Assembly: GCA_021775555.1 (NCBI GenBank)
Contig: JAJFHP010000018.1
Span: forward strand, 1-52,658
DNA from: Hyphomicrobiales bacterium
Lineage (GTDB): Bacteria; Pseudomonadota; Alphaproteobacteria; Rhizobiales; Methyloligellaceae
DNA: 52,658 nt
Direction: 5' to 3'
The position numbers were made by a program, and so were the translations under genes. The first letter of the stretch is position 1. The number at the start of each line of letters is the position of its first letter. Below, in pieces: positions 45,592-52,658 of the stretch. The notes below the pieces were generated by a model. It was not told the DNA's origin. It did not search any database and saw only the letters and a list, made by a program, of their open reading frames with translations.

Positions 45592-45834
45592 ATGGAATTC
45601 ACTGAATTAAACGAGAAGAGCCAGAAGCACGCGGCCCTTCGTTATATTATCGATGCATGGGATGAAGCGCTGCATGATGGCATTGAGCCGGAGATGCTGG
45701 CCAACGCATCTCTGTTCGCGGCGCTAAGCGATCTTGTCGCAATGTATGGCGAAGACGCTGTGAGCAAGATGGCCGACCGTCTGTCGCGCCGTATCCAGCA
45801 TGGCGAGTTCACGCTCAACCGCACCACCCAGTAA
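45592..45834 (+). CDS. Small conserved-looking cytosolic protein, family unknown
   Basis: 80 residues, highly helical and acidic at the start (MEFTELNEKSQKHAALRYII). It has no signal peptide or metal motif. The segment DAWDEALHDGIEPEMLANAS followed by LFAALSDLVAMYGEDA looks like a small dimeric helical fold. I recall similar short proteins in rhizobia but cannot name a family. No obvious ribosome site precedes the ATG at 45592. Coding is supported by length without stop and by amino-acid composition only. Confidence 0.6.
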   Translation: MEFTELNEKSQKHAALRYIIDAWDEALHDGIEPEMLANASLFAALSDLVAMYGEDAVSKMADRLSRRIQHGEFTLNRTTQ

Positions 45835-45923
45835 ACTCAGAACTCTTCCCCCCTCCCCGGTTTCCCGTTAAACCGTTATTCCTTCGACCATGAAGGTAAA
45901 GGTGGAATGAGGTGGTGAGACAT

Positions 45924-46487
45924 ATGATCCGTTGTTCAGCCCAGATACTGGCCTGCGCCACCCTCTGTTACGTTGTTGCCGGGCTGCTATTCCCCCAGCA
46001 AACCAGTGCCGCACCCAAGCGAAAGCCTGAAATTCATATCGATCTTACAGCACTGCCAGAGCGCGTGAAGAAAATGCGCGCCAGGATCCTCAAAGCCGCG
46101 CGCAGCGGGGACATTAGGGCCCTTCACCCTGTTGTTGAAATGAACGAACTAAAACCGACAATCTCGTTCGGAGGCGATGTTGATCCCGTCGCCTATTGGA
46201 AAAAAACATCCAGTGATGGACAGGGCCGTGAAATCATGGCGATCATGATCGATATTCTTGAAATGCCTTTCGCCCGCACCGATGCCGGTACATCAAACGA
46301 GATGTATGTCTGGCCTTACCTTGCAGTCTTGCCACCGAACAAGCTGACGCCCGCACAGCAAGTCGACCTCTATCGCCTCATGGCACCGGCAGAGGCGAAA
46401 ACCATGAAGGATTTCGGCAGCTATATTCATTACCGGCTCGGTCTCGGACCGGATGGTACGTGGCATTTTTTCGTGGCGGGTGACTAG
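45924..46487 (+). CDS. Unknown exported protein
   Basis: 187 residues from ATG at 45924; GTG codons at 45912 and 45915 are also in frame, with GAGG at 45909-45912 overlapping them. The N-terminus is a signal peptide (MIRCSAQILACATLCYVVAG, cleavage near TSAAP). The mature part is mixed alpha/beta with ISFGGDVDPVAYWKK, GREIMAIMIDILEMPFAR and MYVWPYLAVLPP, reminiscent of rhizobial conserved hypothetical proteins. Function unknown. Its stop shares the palindrome CTAG with the convergent dihydroorotase gene. Confidence 0.75.
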   Translation: MIRCSAQILACATLCYVVAGLLFPQQTSAAPKRKPEIHIDLTALPERVKKMRARILKAARSGDIRALHPVVEMNELKPTISFGGDVDPVAYWKKTSSDGQGREIMAIMIDILEMPFARTDAGTSNEMYVWPYLAVLPPNKLTPAQQVDLYRLMAPAEAKTMKDFGSYIHYRLGLGPDGTWHFFVAGD

Positions 46488-47818
46488 GCCGACAGTGCCT
46501 CAAGAAACCGCACGGGTTCACCACCGGGTTCCCCGAGAATTTCATCTTCCCACATCACACGCCGGCCCCGGATGATGGTGCCCATGGGCCAGCCAGTCAC
46601 ACTGCGTCCGGCAAATGGTGTCCAGCCGCACCGGCTGGCAATCCAGTCGTCCTCAATGGTGCGTTTCGCGGCAAGGTCAACAATAGTAAAGTCCGCATCG
46701 TAACCGCTTGCAATTCGTCCCTTGCGTGCGATCCCGAAAATCCGCTGAGGTCCGTGACTTGTGAGATCAACGAAGCGCTCCAGCGAAAGCTTCCCAGCGT
46801 TCACATGATCCAGCATGATCGGCACCAACGTCTGTACACCGGGCATGCCTGATGGCGAAGCAGGGTAGCTTTGCGCCTTTTCCTCCAGCGTGTGCGGCGC
46901 ATGATCTGAGCCCAGTACATCCACCACACCCTGGTTGAGACCCCACCAGAGGCGCACCTGGTGCGCGGCGTCCCGCAGTGGCGGGTTCATCTGCGCCTTT
47001 GTTCCCAGTGCCTCATAAGCTTCCGGTACAGTGAGCGTAAGATGCTGAGGTGTCGCTTCAACGCTCGCTACATCCTTGTGTTCTTTGAGTAATTCCATCT
47101 CCTCGCCCGTAGAGATGTGCAGCACATGGACGCGCTTCCCATGTTCACGCGCCAGCCGCACCAACCTGCGGGTCGATAAAAGCGCCGCTTCAGGGTCGCG
47201 CCATTCAGTATGGCTCGCCGCGTCGCCTTCCCGGCGCACGCCCTCTCGCTCGATAAGCCGGGCTTCATCTTCTGAATGAAATGCCGCGCGGCGTGAAATA
47301 GCAGCAATCACGCGCGTAAGACTCTCCTCGTCATCAACCAGTAAATTACCGGTGGAAGACCCCATGAATATCTTGATCCCTGCAGAACCGGGCAAACGCT
47401 CAAGGTCAGGCAGGTCATCCACGTTTTCCCGTGTTGCCCCCACATAGAAGGCAAAATCGCAAAACATACCGGCACGACCGCGCGCAACCTTGTCGGCCAA
47501 GGTTTCCGCACTCGTCGTCAGCGGGTTGGTGTTGGGCATCTCGAAGACGGCTGTTACCCCGCCCATGACCGCGGACCGGCTGCCATCGCTGAGCGTTTCC
47601 TTATGTTCCGCCCCTGGCTCGCGGAAATGTACCTGGCTGTCAATGACACCGGGTAACACATGCAGCCCCGTGGCATCGAACACCTCGCCGGCGCTTGAAG
47701 CATCAATATCCCCAATTTCGGCGATCGCGCCATCGCGCACGCCGATGTCGGCCTTGCCGACACCATCATGGTTGACCAGCGTCCCACCCTTGATAAGGGA
47801 ATCGAAATTGTTCGGCAT
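46484..47818 (-). CDS. Dihydroorotase-like amidohydrolase
   Basis: 444 residues. Family marks: DSQVHFREPGAEHKETL near residues 60-76, VTAVFEMPNTNPLT, the Lys of GIKIFMGSSTGNLL, VHVLHIST, VEATPQHLTL and DVLGSDHAPHTLEEKA. The metal motif usually reads His-x-His; here it is Q62-V-H64. Class I dihydroorotases close the pyrimidine ring from carbamoyl aspartate, and non-catalytic relatives exist. Many rhizobial members also carry Gln at this place, so activity is uncertain. The ATG at 47818 fits the family better than the open frame to 47890. Confidence 0.85.
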   Translation of the reverse strand: MPNNFDSLIKGGTLVNHDGVGKADIGVRDGAIAEIGDIDASSAGEVFDATGLHVLPGVIDSQVHFREPGAEHKETLSDGSRSAVMGGVTAVFEMPNTNPLTTSAETLADKVARGRAGMFCDFAFYVGATRENVDDLPDLERLPGSAGIKIFMGSSTGNLLVDDEESLTRVIAAISRRAAFHSEDEARLIEREGVRREGDAASHTEWRDPEAALLSTRRLVRLAREHGKRVHVLHISTGEEMELLKEHKDVASVEATPQHLTLTVPEAYEALGTKAQMNPPLRDAAHQVRLWWGLNQGVVDVLGSDHAPHTLEEKAQSYPASPSGMPGVQTLVPIMLDHVNAGKLSLERFVDLTSHGPQRIFGIARKGRIASGYDADFTIVDLAAKRTIEDDWIASRCGWTPFAGRSVTGWPMGTIIRGRRVMWEDEILGEPGGEPVRFLEALSA

Positions 47819-47904
47819 TTTTTTCACCAATTCTTCTACAGTGTGCTTGATGCCTTCCGCCCGCTTAAATACACATGTGTCCCAATGCAAGGAAAGTCAC
47901 CCTC

Positions 47905-48777
47905 ATGGCAGAATGTAATATTGCCGAACTGACCGCGCGCGGCGTCATAAAGGTCAGTGGCAGCGACGCAAAAAAGTTTCTGCAGGACATTGTTACCAAT
48001 GATGTGACACAGGCGGTAGACGGTAAAGCCGTCCATGCCGCGCTGCTTACGCCTCAGGGGAAAATCCTGTTTGATTTTTTCCTGCTTGATAGGGAAGATC
48101 ATTTCCTTCTCGAATGCGCCCGGGACAACGTAGCTGACCTCATCAAACGACTCACCTTCTACAAGCTGCGCGCGGCAGTCGAGCTTGAAGATATCTCCAT
48201 CTCACGAAAAGTCTGGGCTGCCTGGAATGGCACTCCAACAACACCGGGTGAAGCACTTGTCTACCCTGACCCCCGGCTTGAATTGCTTGGGCTGCGCATC
48301 ATCGCGCCTGCAACTCTCGATCTGACGGTGGACTGTAACGTGGCCAGCGAAGAAGACTATCACCATCTGCGTATCGCAATGGGTGTTCCCGAAGCGGACA
48401 AGGATTATCACCTCGGCGATACATTCCCCCACGAGGCGAATTATGACCAGCTTGCCGGTGTCGATTTCAAAAAGGGCTGTTATGTGGGCCAGGAAGTGGT
48501 CTCAAGGATGCATCATCGCGGCACTGCGCGTAAACGCATTGTACCCGTACATGGCCACGCATCATTGACCGAGGGTTCCAAAATCTCTGGCGGTGACACG
48601 GCCATAGGGCAGTTGGGCTCGGTTGCAGGAGACATGGGCCTCGCCATGATCCGGCTGGACCGGGCTGAAAAAGCAATTGAGGACGGTCACCCCCTGATGG
48701 CGGGCGATGTCGAAATTGACCTCATACAACCGGGTTGGGCTGACTTCAACGTTCCAAGGCAAGGCGGCGAGGTATGA
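47905..48777 (+). CDS. ygfZ: YgfZ/GcvT-like tetrahydrofolate-binding protein
   Basis: 290 residues. The diagnostic Lys-Gly-Cys-Tyr motif reads FKKGCYVGQEVVSRMHHRG near residue 190. NIAELTARGVIKVSGSDA opens the GcvT-like domain, and LLTPQGKILFDFFLL follows. YgfZ helps repair or maturation of iron-sulfur enzymes with folate. AAGGAAAG precedes the ATG at 47905 by 8 bases. Its stop overlaps the tag start (ATGA), so translation is coupled. Confidence 0.95.
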   Translation: MAECNIAELTARGVIKVSGSDAKKFLQDIVTNDVTQAVDGKAVHAALLTPQGKILFDFFLLDREDHFLLECARDNVADLIKRLTFYKLRAAVELEDISISRKVWAAWNGTPTTPGEALVYPDPRLELLGLRIIAPATLDLTVDCNVASEEDYHHLRIAMGVPEADKDYHLGDTFPHEANYDQLAGVDFKKGCYVGQEVVSRMHHRGTARKRIVPVHGHASLTEGSKISGGDTAIGQLGSVAGDMGLAMIRLDRAEKAIEDGHPLMAGDVEIDLIQPGWADFNVPRQGGEV

Positions 48778-49373
48778 GTGAACCACAGCGTTGCGGGTGG
48801 GCCGGACCTCAACCAATTTACGTCGCTTATCATGATGAGGAATGGGGGGTGCCAAGGGCCGACGACAGGTTGTTGCTTGAAAAGCTGACCCTGGAAGGTT
48901 TCCAGGCCGGCCTGTCATGGATCACCATCCTCAATAAGCGCGCCCGCTTTCGCGAGGTGTTTGACAATTTTGATGCCGAGAAAGTGGCGCGCTATGATGA
49001 GAAAAAATTCTCTCAGCTCCTGTCGGATGCCGGCATCATTCGCCATCGCGGCAAGATTGAAGCCGCCATTTCAAATGCAAAAGTCTATCTGGAACTAAGA
49101 GAGCGCACGAGCCTCTCCGCATTTCTTTGGGAGTTCATGGACGGTATGCCCGTCCAGAACCGATTTACCAGGCTGGAAGACATCCCCGCGCAAACAGATG
49201 TGAGCAGCGCCATGGCAAAAGCGCTCAAGACCGAAGGGTTCCGGTTTTGCGGGCCGACCACCGTGTACGCTTTCATGCAATCAGTCGGGATGGTGAATGA
49301 CCATCTTGTTGGCTGTCATCGCTATGAGCCCTGCGCGGAACTGGCTCGTAGCTTTAAAATCCCCACGTCATGA
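48774..49373 (+). CDS. tag: DNA-3-methyladenine glycosylase I
   Basis: 199 residues. The N-terminal Cys (RCGWAG) and YHDEEWGVP with the C-terminal NDHLVGCHRY supply the zinc ligands of Tag. LLLEKLTLEGFQAGLSWITI and FRFCGPTTVYAFMQSVGMV complete the family fold. It removes 3-methyladenine from alkylated DNA. It overlaps ygfZ at its 5' end and the HD gene at its 3' end by four bases each (ATGA), so the three form a coupled unit. Confidence 0.97.
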   Translation: MSEPQRCGWAGPQPIYVAYHDEEWGVPRADDRLLLEKLTLEGFQAGLSWITILNKRARFREVFDNFDAEKVARYDEKKFSQLLSDAGIIRHRGKIEAAISNAKVYLELRERTSLSAFLWEFMDGMPVQNRFTRLEDIPAQTDVSSAMAKALKTEGFRFCGPTTVYAFMQSVGMVNDHLVGCHRYEPCAELARSFKIPTS

Positions 49374-49993
49374 CACCGCGAAAAAAAGCTCCTCCCCGCG
49401 CCTGGCAGCGCATGCTCTCCGGGCGACGGCTGGATTTGCTTGACCCTTCGCCAATGGATATCGAACTCGAGGATATCGCCCACGGTCTTGCGCGCGTGGC
49501 CCGTTGGAATGGTCAGACAACAGGCGACCATGCCCTCTCGGTAGCACAGCATTCCTTGCTGGTGGAACAGATAGCTTCGGAATTGCGTTCGGACCTTCCC
49601 GATCGCTGGCGGCTGGCAGCGCTGGTTCACGATGCGCCGGAGTATGTTGTTGGCGATCTCATCACGCCCTTCAAAGCTGCTGTCGGCCTGAACTACCGGG
49701 AGTTGGAAGACAGGCTGTTGCAGGCGGTGCACATCCGCTTCGGGCTGCCGGGAGAATTGCCCAAAGCCATCTCCACGCTTGTCAAGCGTGCTGACAAAAT
49801 GGCGGCCTACATGGAAGCCACCCAACTGGCCGGTTTCTCCGATTCCGAAGCGCGGCGATTCTTCACCCTGCCGCGAGGGCTAGGTGAACATGCTCTGCGC
49901 AAGTTGCGCAAGATTGTCCCCATGCCCGTCACCGAGGCTCAAATCCATTTTATCAATAGATTTGAAGAGCTTATAGATCAAGACAAGAATTGA
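49370..49993 (+). CDS. HD-domain hydrolase (YfbR-like nucleotidase type)
   Basis: 207 residues. The HD motif is present as HALSVAQHSLLV, ALVHDAPEYVVGD and KRADKMAAYMEA, giving the His, His-Asp and Asp ligands of one or two metals. The layout recalls YfbR-type 5'-deoxynucleotidases. It may remove deoxynucleoside monophosphates, fitting its link to the repair glycosylase gene it overlaps. Exact substrate not known. A 85-base gap separates it from the phosphatase gene. Confidence 0.9.
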   Translation: MTPRKKAPPRAWQRMLSGRRLDLLDPSPMDIELEDIAHGLARVARWNGQTTGDHALSVAQHSLLVEQIASELRSDLPDRWRLAALVHDAPEYVVGDLITPFKAAVGLNYRELEDRLLQAVHIRFGLPGELPKAISTLVKRADKMAAYMEATQLAGFSDSEARRFFTLPRGLGEHALRKLRKIVPMPVTEAQIHFINRFEELIDQDKN

Positions 49994-50078
49994 GTTCAGG
50001 TTGTTTCTTTTCATTCAATGTGAAAATCTTCCGGCCTGCCGTGCAAGTGCCACAAGAGTGAGCTAGTCTGGCTCTCAA

Positions 50079-50606
50079 ATGAGTGGAGAGATAATATATG
50101 TTGGGCCACTGAGCGCCGTCGCCAGCACGGTTGAGGCTTCGGGTGTGGGCTATCTCGTCACGCTGATGAACGACCAGATGATGGTCGAGAGACCCCCAAG
50201 CATTGAAGCTGAGCGCCATCTGCGCCTGGTAATGAATGATATATCCGAACCACAGCCTGGTCTCGTTCCGCCGAATGATTCCCATGTTCAGGAGCTTATC
50301 GATTTCGTGGTCGACTGGGACCGCCAGCTTCCCATGCTGATCCATTGCTGGGCGGGGATCAGCCGCTCAACCGCGGCGGCGTTTATCTCACTCTGTGCTC
50401 TCAATCCCGGCATCGATGAAAGGCTCATTGCGCGTATGCTGCGCGCCGCGTCGCCGACAGCCACGCCCAACACGCGGCTGGTGCTTCTGGCGGACGGTTT
50501 GCTCGCGCGCAGCGGGCGCATGAGCAGTGCTGTTGAAGAAATCGGCCGTGGTCAAACCACCATGGAAGGCACCCCGTTCCAGCTTCCGGTCCGGGTTGCT
50601 GCCTAG
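50079..50606 (+). CDS. Dual-specificity/tyrosine-phosphatase-like protein
   Basis: 175 residues. The P-loop Cys-x5-Arg reads HCWAGISRST, with C90 nucleophile and R96. D54 in VMNDISEP is the likely general acid. The C-terminus is Arg/Ala-rich and helical. Such compact rhizobial proteins hydrolyse phosphotyrosine or other phosphates; the real substrate is unknown. It precedes the NrtR gene by 3 bases, so both are likely on one transcript. Confidence 0.9.
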   Translation: MSGEIIYVGPLSAVASTVEASGVGYLVTLMNDQMMVERPPSIEAERHLRLVMNDISEPQPGLVPPNDSHVQELIDFVVDWDRQLPMLIHCWAGISRSTAAAFISLCALNPGIDERLIARMLRAASPTATPNTRLVLLADGLLARSGRMSSAVEEIGRGQTTMEGTPFQLPVRVAA

Positions 50607-50609
50607 CTT

Positions 50610-51572
50610 ATGGTCTCCCAAGCCAGCATCGAAATCGGTCTGAACGCCGCGATTGTCAGTGTGCGTGAAGGTCAGCCGCAAGTTCTGGTCACGCGCGAGG
50701 GCGACCAATGGGATGCCCTCCCCTACGGCCCCTTCACGCCAATTGATCACCGGACACTTGAAATTGGACTGCGCAACTGGGTGCGCGCGCAAACCGGACT
50801 TGAGCTTGGTTATGTTGAACAGCTCTACACCTTCGGTGACAGAGGTCGTCATGAGCAACCGGACGATACAGGATCTCATATCGTGTCTGTCGGCTACCTG
50901 GCCCTGATTACCAAGGATCCCCTTGAGTCGCTGGAAGGAACATCTTTTTCCCATTGTTACGGCTTTTTGCCATGGGAAGACTGGCGCAACGGCAAGCCGG
51001 ACATTCTCACGTCTGAACTCGAACCCCGGCTGAAGCGCTGGGCCGCTCAACCCGACCAGGACGATAGCCGCGATTCAGTGCTCACGCGGCCTGAACGCCT
51101 GCGCATTTGTTTTGCCATGGAAGGCGCCGGCTGGGATGAGGAAAAGGTGCTGGAGCGCTTCGAATTGCTTTACGAGGCAGGGCTTGCAGCTGAGGCAAAA
51201 CGTGACGGACGCGAGGCGGTCAAGCAATGGGATGACGTCCCCCAACTGGGCCGCCCCATGCAGTTCGATCATCGCCGGGTTCTGGCCACCGCCATGAGCC
51301 GGCTGCGCGGCAAACTCAAGTACCGCCCGGTGATATTCGAACTGCTGCCCGATTCTTTCACACTTTTCGAATTGCAGAAAATTGTCGAGGCCATTCTTGG
51401 CCATCACCTGCACAAGCAGAATTTCCGCCGTCTGGTGGAGAATGCGGGGCTTGTCGAACCAACCGGTGGCGTCAGCACGCAGACTGGCGGGCGCCCGGCC
51501 AAACTGTTCCGCTTCCGCAGGGATGTGTTGCTTGAGCGCCCTTCGACTGGCGTGAGGATGAAGGGCGGGTGA
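50610..51572 (+). CDS. nrtR: NrtR-type NAD-biosynthesis regulator (NUDIX-like plus winged helix)
   Basis: 320 residues. The N-terminal half is a NUDIX fold whose box is degenerate (GPFTPIDHRTLEIGLRNWVR), as in NrtR repressors that sense ADP-ribose or related NAD products without hydrolysis. The C-terminal part (about 220-305) is a winged helix with FTLFELQKIVEAILG and KQNFRRLVENAGLV, and the family wing GGRPAKLFRF. NrtR represses NAD synthesis and salvage genes. Here it lies directly upstream of nadA, with two palindromes between them. An ATG at 50610 follows the phosphatase stop by 3 bases. Confidence 0.9.
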   Translation: MVSQASIEIGLNAAIVSVREGQPQVLVTREGDQWDALPYGPFTPIDHRTLEIGLRNWVRAQTGLELGYVEQLYTFGDRGRHEQPDDTGSHIVSVGYLALITKDPLESLEGTSFSHCYGFLPWEDWRNGKPDILTSELEPRLKRWAAQPDQDDSRDSVLTRPERLRICFAMEGAGWDEEKVLERFELLYEAGLAAEAKRDGREAVKQWDDVPQLGRPMQFDHRRVLATAMSRLRGKLKYRPVIFELLPDSFTLFELQKIVEAILGHHLHKQNFRRLVENAGLVEPTGGVSTQTGGRPAKLFRFRRDVLLERPSTGVRMKGG

Positions 51573-51620
51573 GGCTGAACGCTCCCATTCCAAGCATGCG
51601 TCAACGCACCCTCTGGATAT

Positions 51621-51641
51621 TTCTACTCATTTCGACTATAT
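51621..51641. promoter_or_regulatory. Second, degenerate NrtR-like operator upstream of nadA
   Basis: Half-sites TTCTACTC and GACTATAT around a 5-base spacer repeat the 8-5-8 form of the stronger site 66 bases downstream (51687-51707). Five of eight arm positions remain complementary. A spacing of 66 bases is close to six helical turns, which would put both on one DNA face. Confidence 0.45.
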
Positions 51642-51662
51642 ATAAATCCGACCCGGCACACC

Positions 51663-51691
51663 TTGCCGGTCCTTTTAACGCCCCCTATATA
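51663..51691 (+). promoter_or_regulatory. Candidate nadA promoter
   Basis: -35 TTGCCG (51663-51668) and -10 TATATA (51686-51691) are exactly 17 bases apart, upstream of the nadA start at 51727. The -10 box overlaps the palindromic operator, so a bound repressor would block polymerase. Confidence 0.65.
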
Positions 51692-51707
51692 CTCAATTAG
51701 AGTATAT
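51687..51707. promoter_or_regulatory. Palindromic operator at nadA, likely NrtR box
   Basis: Perfect 8-bp arms ATATACTC and GAGTATAT flank the spacer AATTA. It overlaps the nadA -10 box and lies 19 bases before the start codon. Position next to nrtR and nadA makes NrtR the probable binder; the motif itself was not checked against published boxes. Confidence 0.7.
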
Positions 51708-51726
51708 TAGACGGCAGGAGGCTTGA

Positions 51727-52658
51727 ATGTCGATCATTGAGACCGCACCGACGATTTCAGACGCAGTGAGGAAATACGGCATCATGGATATGCCGAATTT
51801 GGAGTACACGCCTGAGTTGGCTAGGGAAACCGCGCACGCCTATGAGCGCGTCTCCACGGTGGTTCCACCGGTCGAATGGCCGGCCTTCGCGCCTTACGTC
51901 AAGGCCATCAACGAGCTGAAAAAAGAACGCAATGCGGTGATCCTGGCGCACAATTATATGACGCCGGAGATTTTTCACTGCATCTCCGATTACGTCGGTG
52001 ATTCGCTGCAATTGGCCAAAGAGGCCGCCAAAACCGATGCCGACATTATCGTACAATGCGGCGTCCACTTCATGGCTGAAACCGCAAAACTCCTCAGTCC
52101 CGAGAAGACCGTGCTCATCCCCGACATGAAAGCCGGCTGCTCGCTGGCCGAATCCATCACGGGCGCCGACGTGCGCGCCCTGCGCGAAGCCTATCCGGGC
52201 GTGCCGGTGGTTACCTATGCGAACTGCTCCGCAGAAGTTAAAGCGGAGTGCGATATCTGCTGCACATCTGCCAATGCGGTGAAAATCGTCGAGTCGCTTG
52301 GCGTCCCGCGTGTCATCTTTGTCCCGGACGAATTTCTCGCCAAATATGTGGCCGGCCAGACGGATGTGGAGATCATCAGCTGGAAGGGCCATTGCGAGGT
52401 GCATGAACGCTTCACGGCTGAAGAGCTGCGCATTGCGCGTGAGAACGACCCCGGCGTGAAGATCATCGCCCATCCCGAATGCCCGCCCGACGTGCTGGCC
52501 GAAGCAGACTATACCGGCTCCACAACCGGCATGATCAACTATGTGAAAGACAACCACCCCAAGAAGGTCGTGATGGTGACCGAGTGCTCCATGAGCGACA
52601 ATGTGGCCGCTGAAACGCCCGGTGTCGAATTTGTCCGGCCGTGCAATCTGTGCCCGCA
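51727..52658 (+). CDS. nadA: Quinolinate synthase A (3' part cut by window edge)
   Basis: The first 310 codons are present; the end is outside the window. AGGAGG at 51716-51721 gives a strong ribosome site 5 bases before the ATG. Motifs fit Nad[75 protein letters not shown] and the final NLCP. Cysteines in CGVHF, HPECPP and the terminal Cys motif bind the [4Fe-4S] cluster. The enzyme condenses iminoaspartate with DHAP to quinolinate, the start of de novo NAD synthesis. Regulation by NrtR is predicted. Confidence 0.97.
   Translation, partial: MSIIETAPTISDAVRKYGIMDMPNLEYTPELARETAHAYERVSTVVPPVEWPAFAPYVKAINELKKERNAVILAHNYMTPEIFHCISDYVGDSLQLAKEAAKTDADIIVQCGVHFMAETAKLLSPEKTVLIPDMKAGCSLAESITGADVRALREAYPGVPVVTYANCSAEVKAECDICCTSANAVKIVESLGVPRVIFVPDEFLAKYVAGQTDVEIISWKGHCEVHERFTAEELRIARENDPGVKIIAHPECPPDVLAEADYTGSTTGMINYVKDNHPKKVVMVTECSMSDNVAAETPGVEFVRPCNLCP

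Noticed and set aside
51757-52557. Open frame of 266 codons on the minus strand
   Set aside because: Antisense to nadA, which has a strong start site and iron-sulfur motifs.
1-52658. CRISPR arrays, insertion sequences, prophage or toxin-antitoxin pairs
   Set aside because: Read for on both strands; no repeat-spacer pattern, transposase motif or terminal repeats found.

Overview
The window reads as one contiguous piece of an alphaproteobacterial chromosome, most likely from the Hyphomicrobiales/Rhizobiales or a close relative such as the Parvibaculum type. The reasons are the gene families seen (TIGR03808-like Tat-exported repeat protein, TIGR02301-like secreted protein, rhizobial-type asparaginase, an NrtR-type regulator next to nadA) and the housekeeping order HDAC-like / xseB / dxs / tlyA / RNA methyltransferase. 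Coding density is high. I see no insertion sequence, phage, integrase, CRISPR array or rRNA operon.

Layout. 1-2.0 kb: a HerA-like ATPase (cut by the window edge), divergent from a small DUF4332 helix-hairpin-helix protein with a clear terminator. 2.1-8.5 kb: a propionyl/methylmalonyl-CoA module on the plus strand, with an acyl-CoA dehydrogenase-fold protein that lacks the catalytic Glu, both methylmalonyl-CoA mutase subunits (mutA, mutB) and the mutase chaperone GTPase meaB. 8.5-10.5 kb: pyroglutamyl peptidase and a Tat-exported beta-helix protein. 10.5-17.2 kb, minus strand: a LapBCE-like type I secretion operon (TolC-like, ABC transporter, small unknown secreted protein, HlyD-like), followed by asparaginase. 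17.6-18.2 kb: tRNA-Gln and tRNA-Pro flanking a tiny membrane-protein ORF.

18.2-29.9 kb: a mixed run holding an MBL hydrolase and a DUF1499 protein that overlap tail to tail, a class III aminotransferase, unknown secreted proteins, an FG-GAP protein coupled to an SDR, pdxH, fabI, a histidine phosphatase, aroC, a HAD hydrolase and a sirtuin. 29.9-38.6 kb, minus strand: RNA m5U methyltransferase, tlyA, dxs, a GFA-type protein, a CaiB-type CoA-transferase, xseB, an HDAC-like deacetylase and a DmdC-like acyl-CoA dehydrogenase. 38.7-46.5 kb: Sua5-type tRNA t6A enzyme, a secreted cysteine-rich peptide, a GlcD-type FAD dehydrogenase with a GNAT, a SRAP protein, a protein with a CheY-binding-like tail, NUDIX, DUF3179 and several small secreted proteins. 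46.5-52.7 kb: a dihydroorotase-like amidohydrolase, then coupled ygfZ-tag-HD genes, a tyrosine phosphatase, an NrtR regulator, and nadA (cut by the edge) behind two operator-like palindromes.

How the genes fit together. Propionyl-CoA catabolism (mutAB/meaB) can take up C3 units that the neighbouring desulfinase-like enzyme and perhaps the DmdC-like dehydrogenase would release from organosulfur acids; this is inference. NAD supply (nadA) appears to be under NrtR control. No single large new system stands out. The best leads are the Glu-less acyl-CoA dehydrogenase, the cysteine-rich exported peptide, the unknown protein inside the type I secretion operon, the 182-bp convergent gene overlap, and the duplicated nadA operator.
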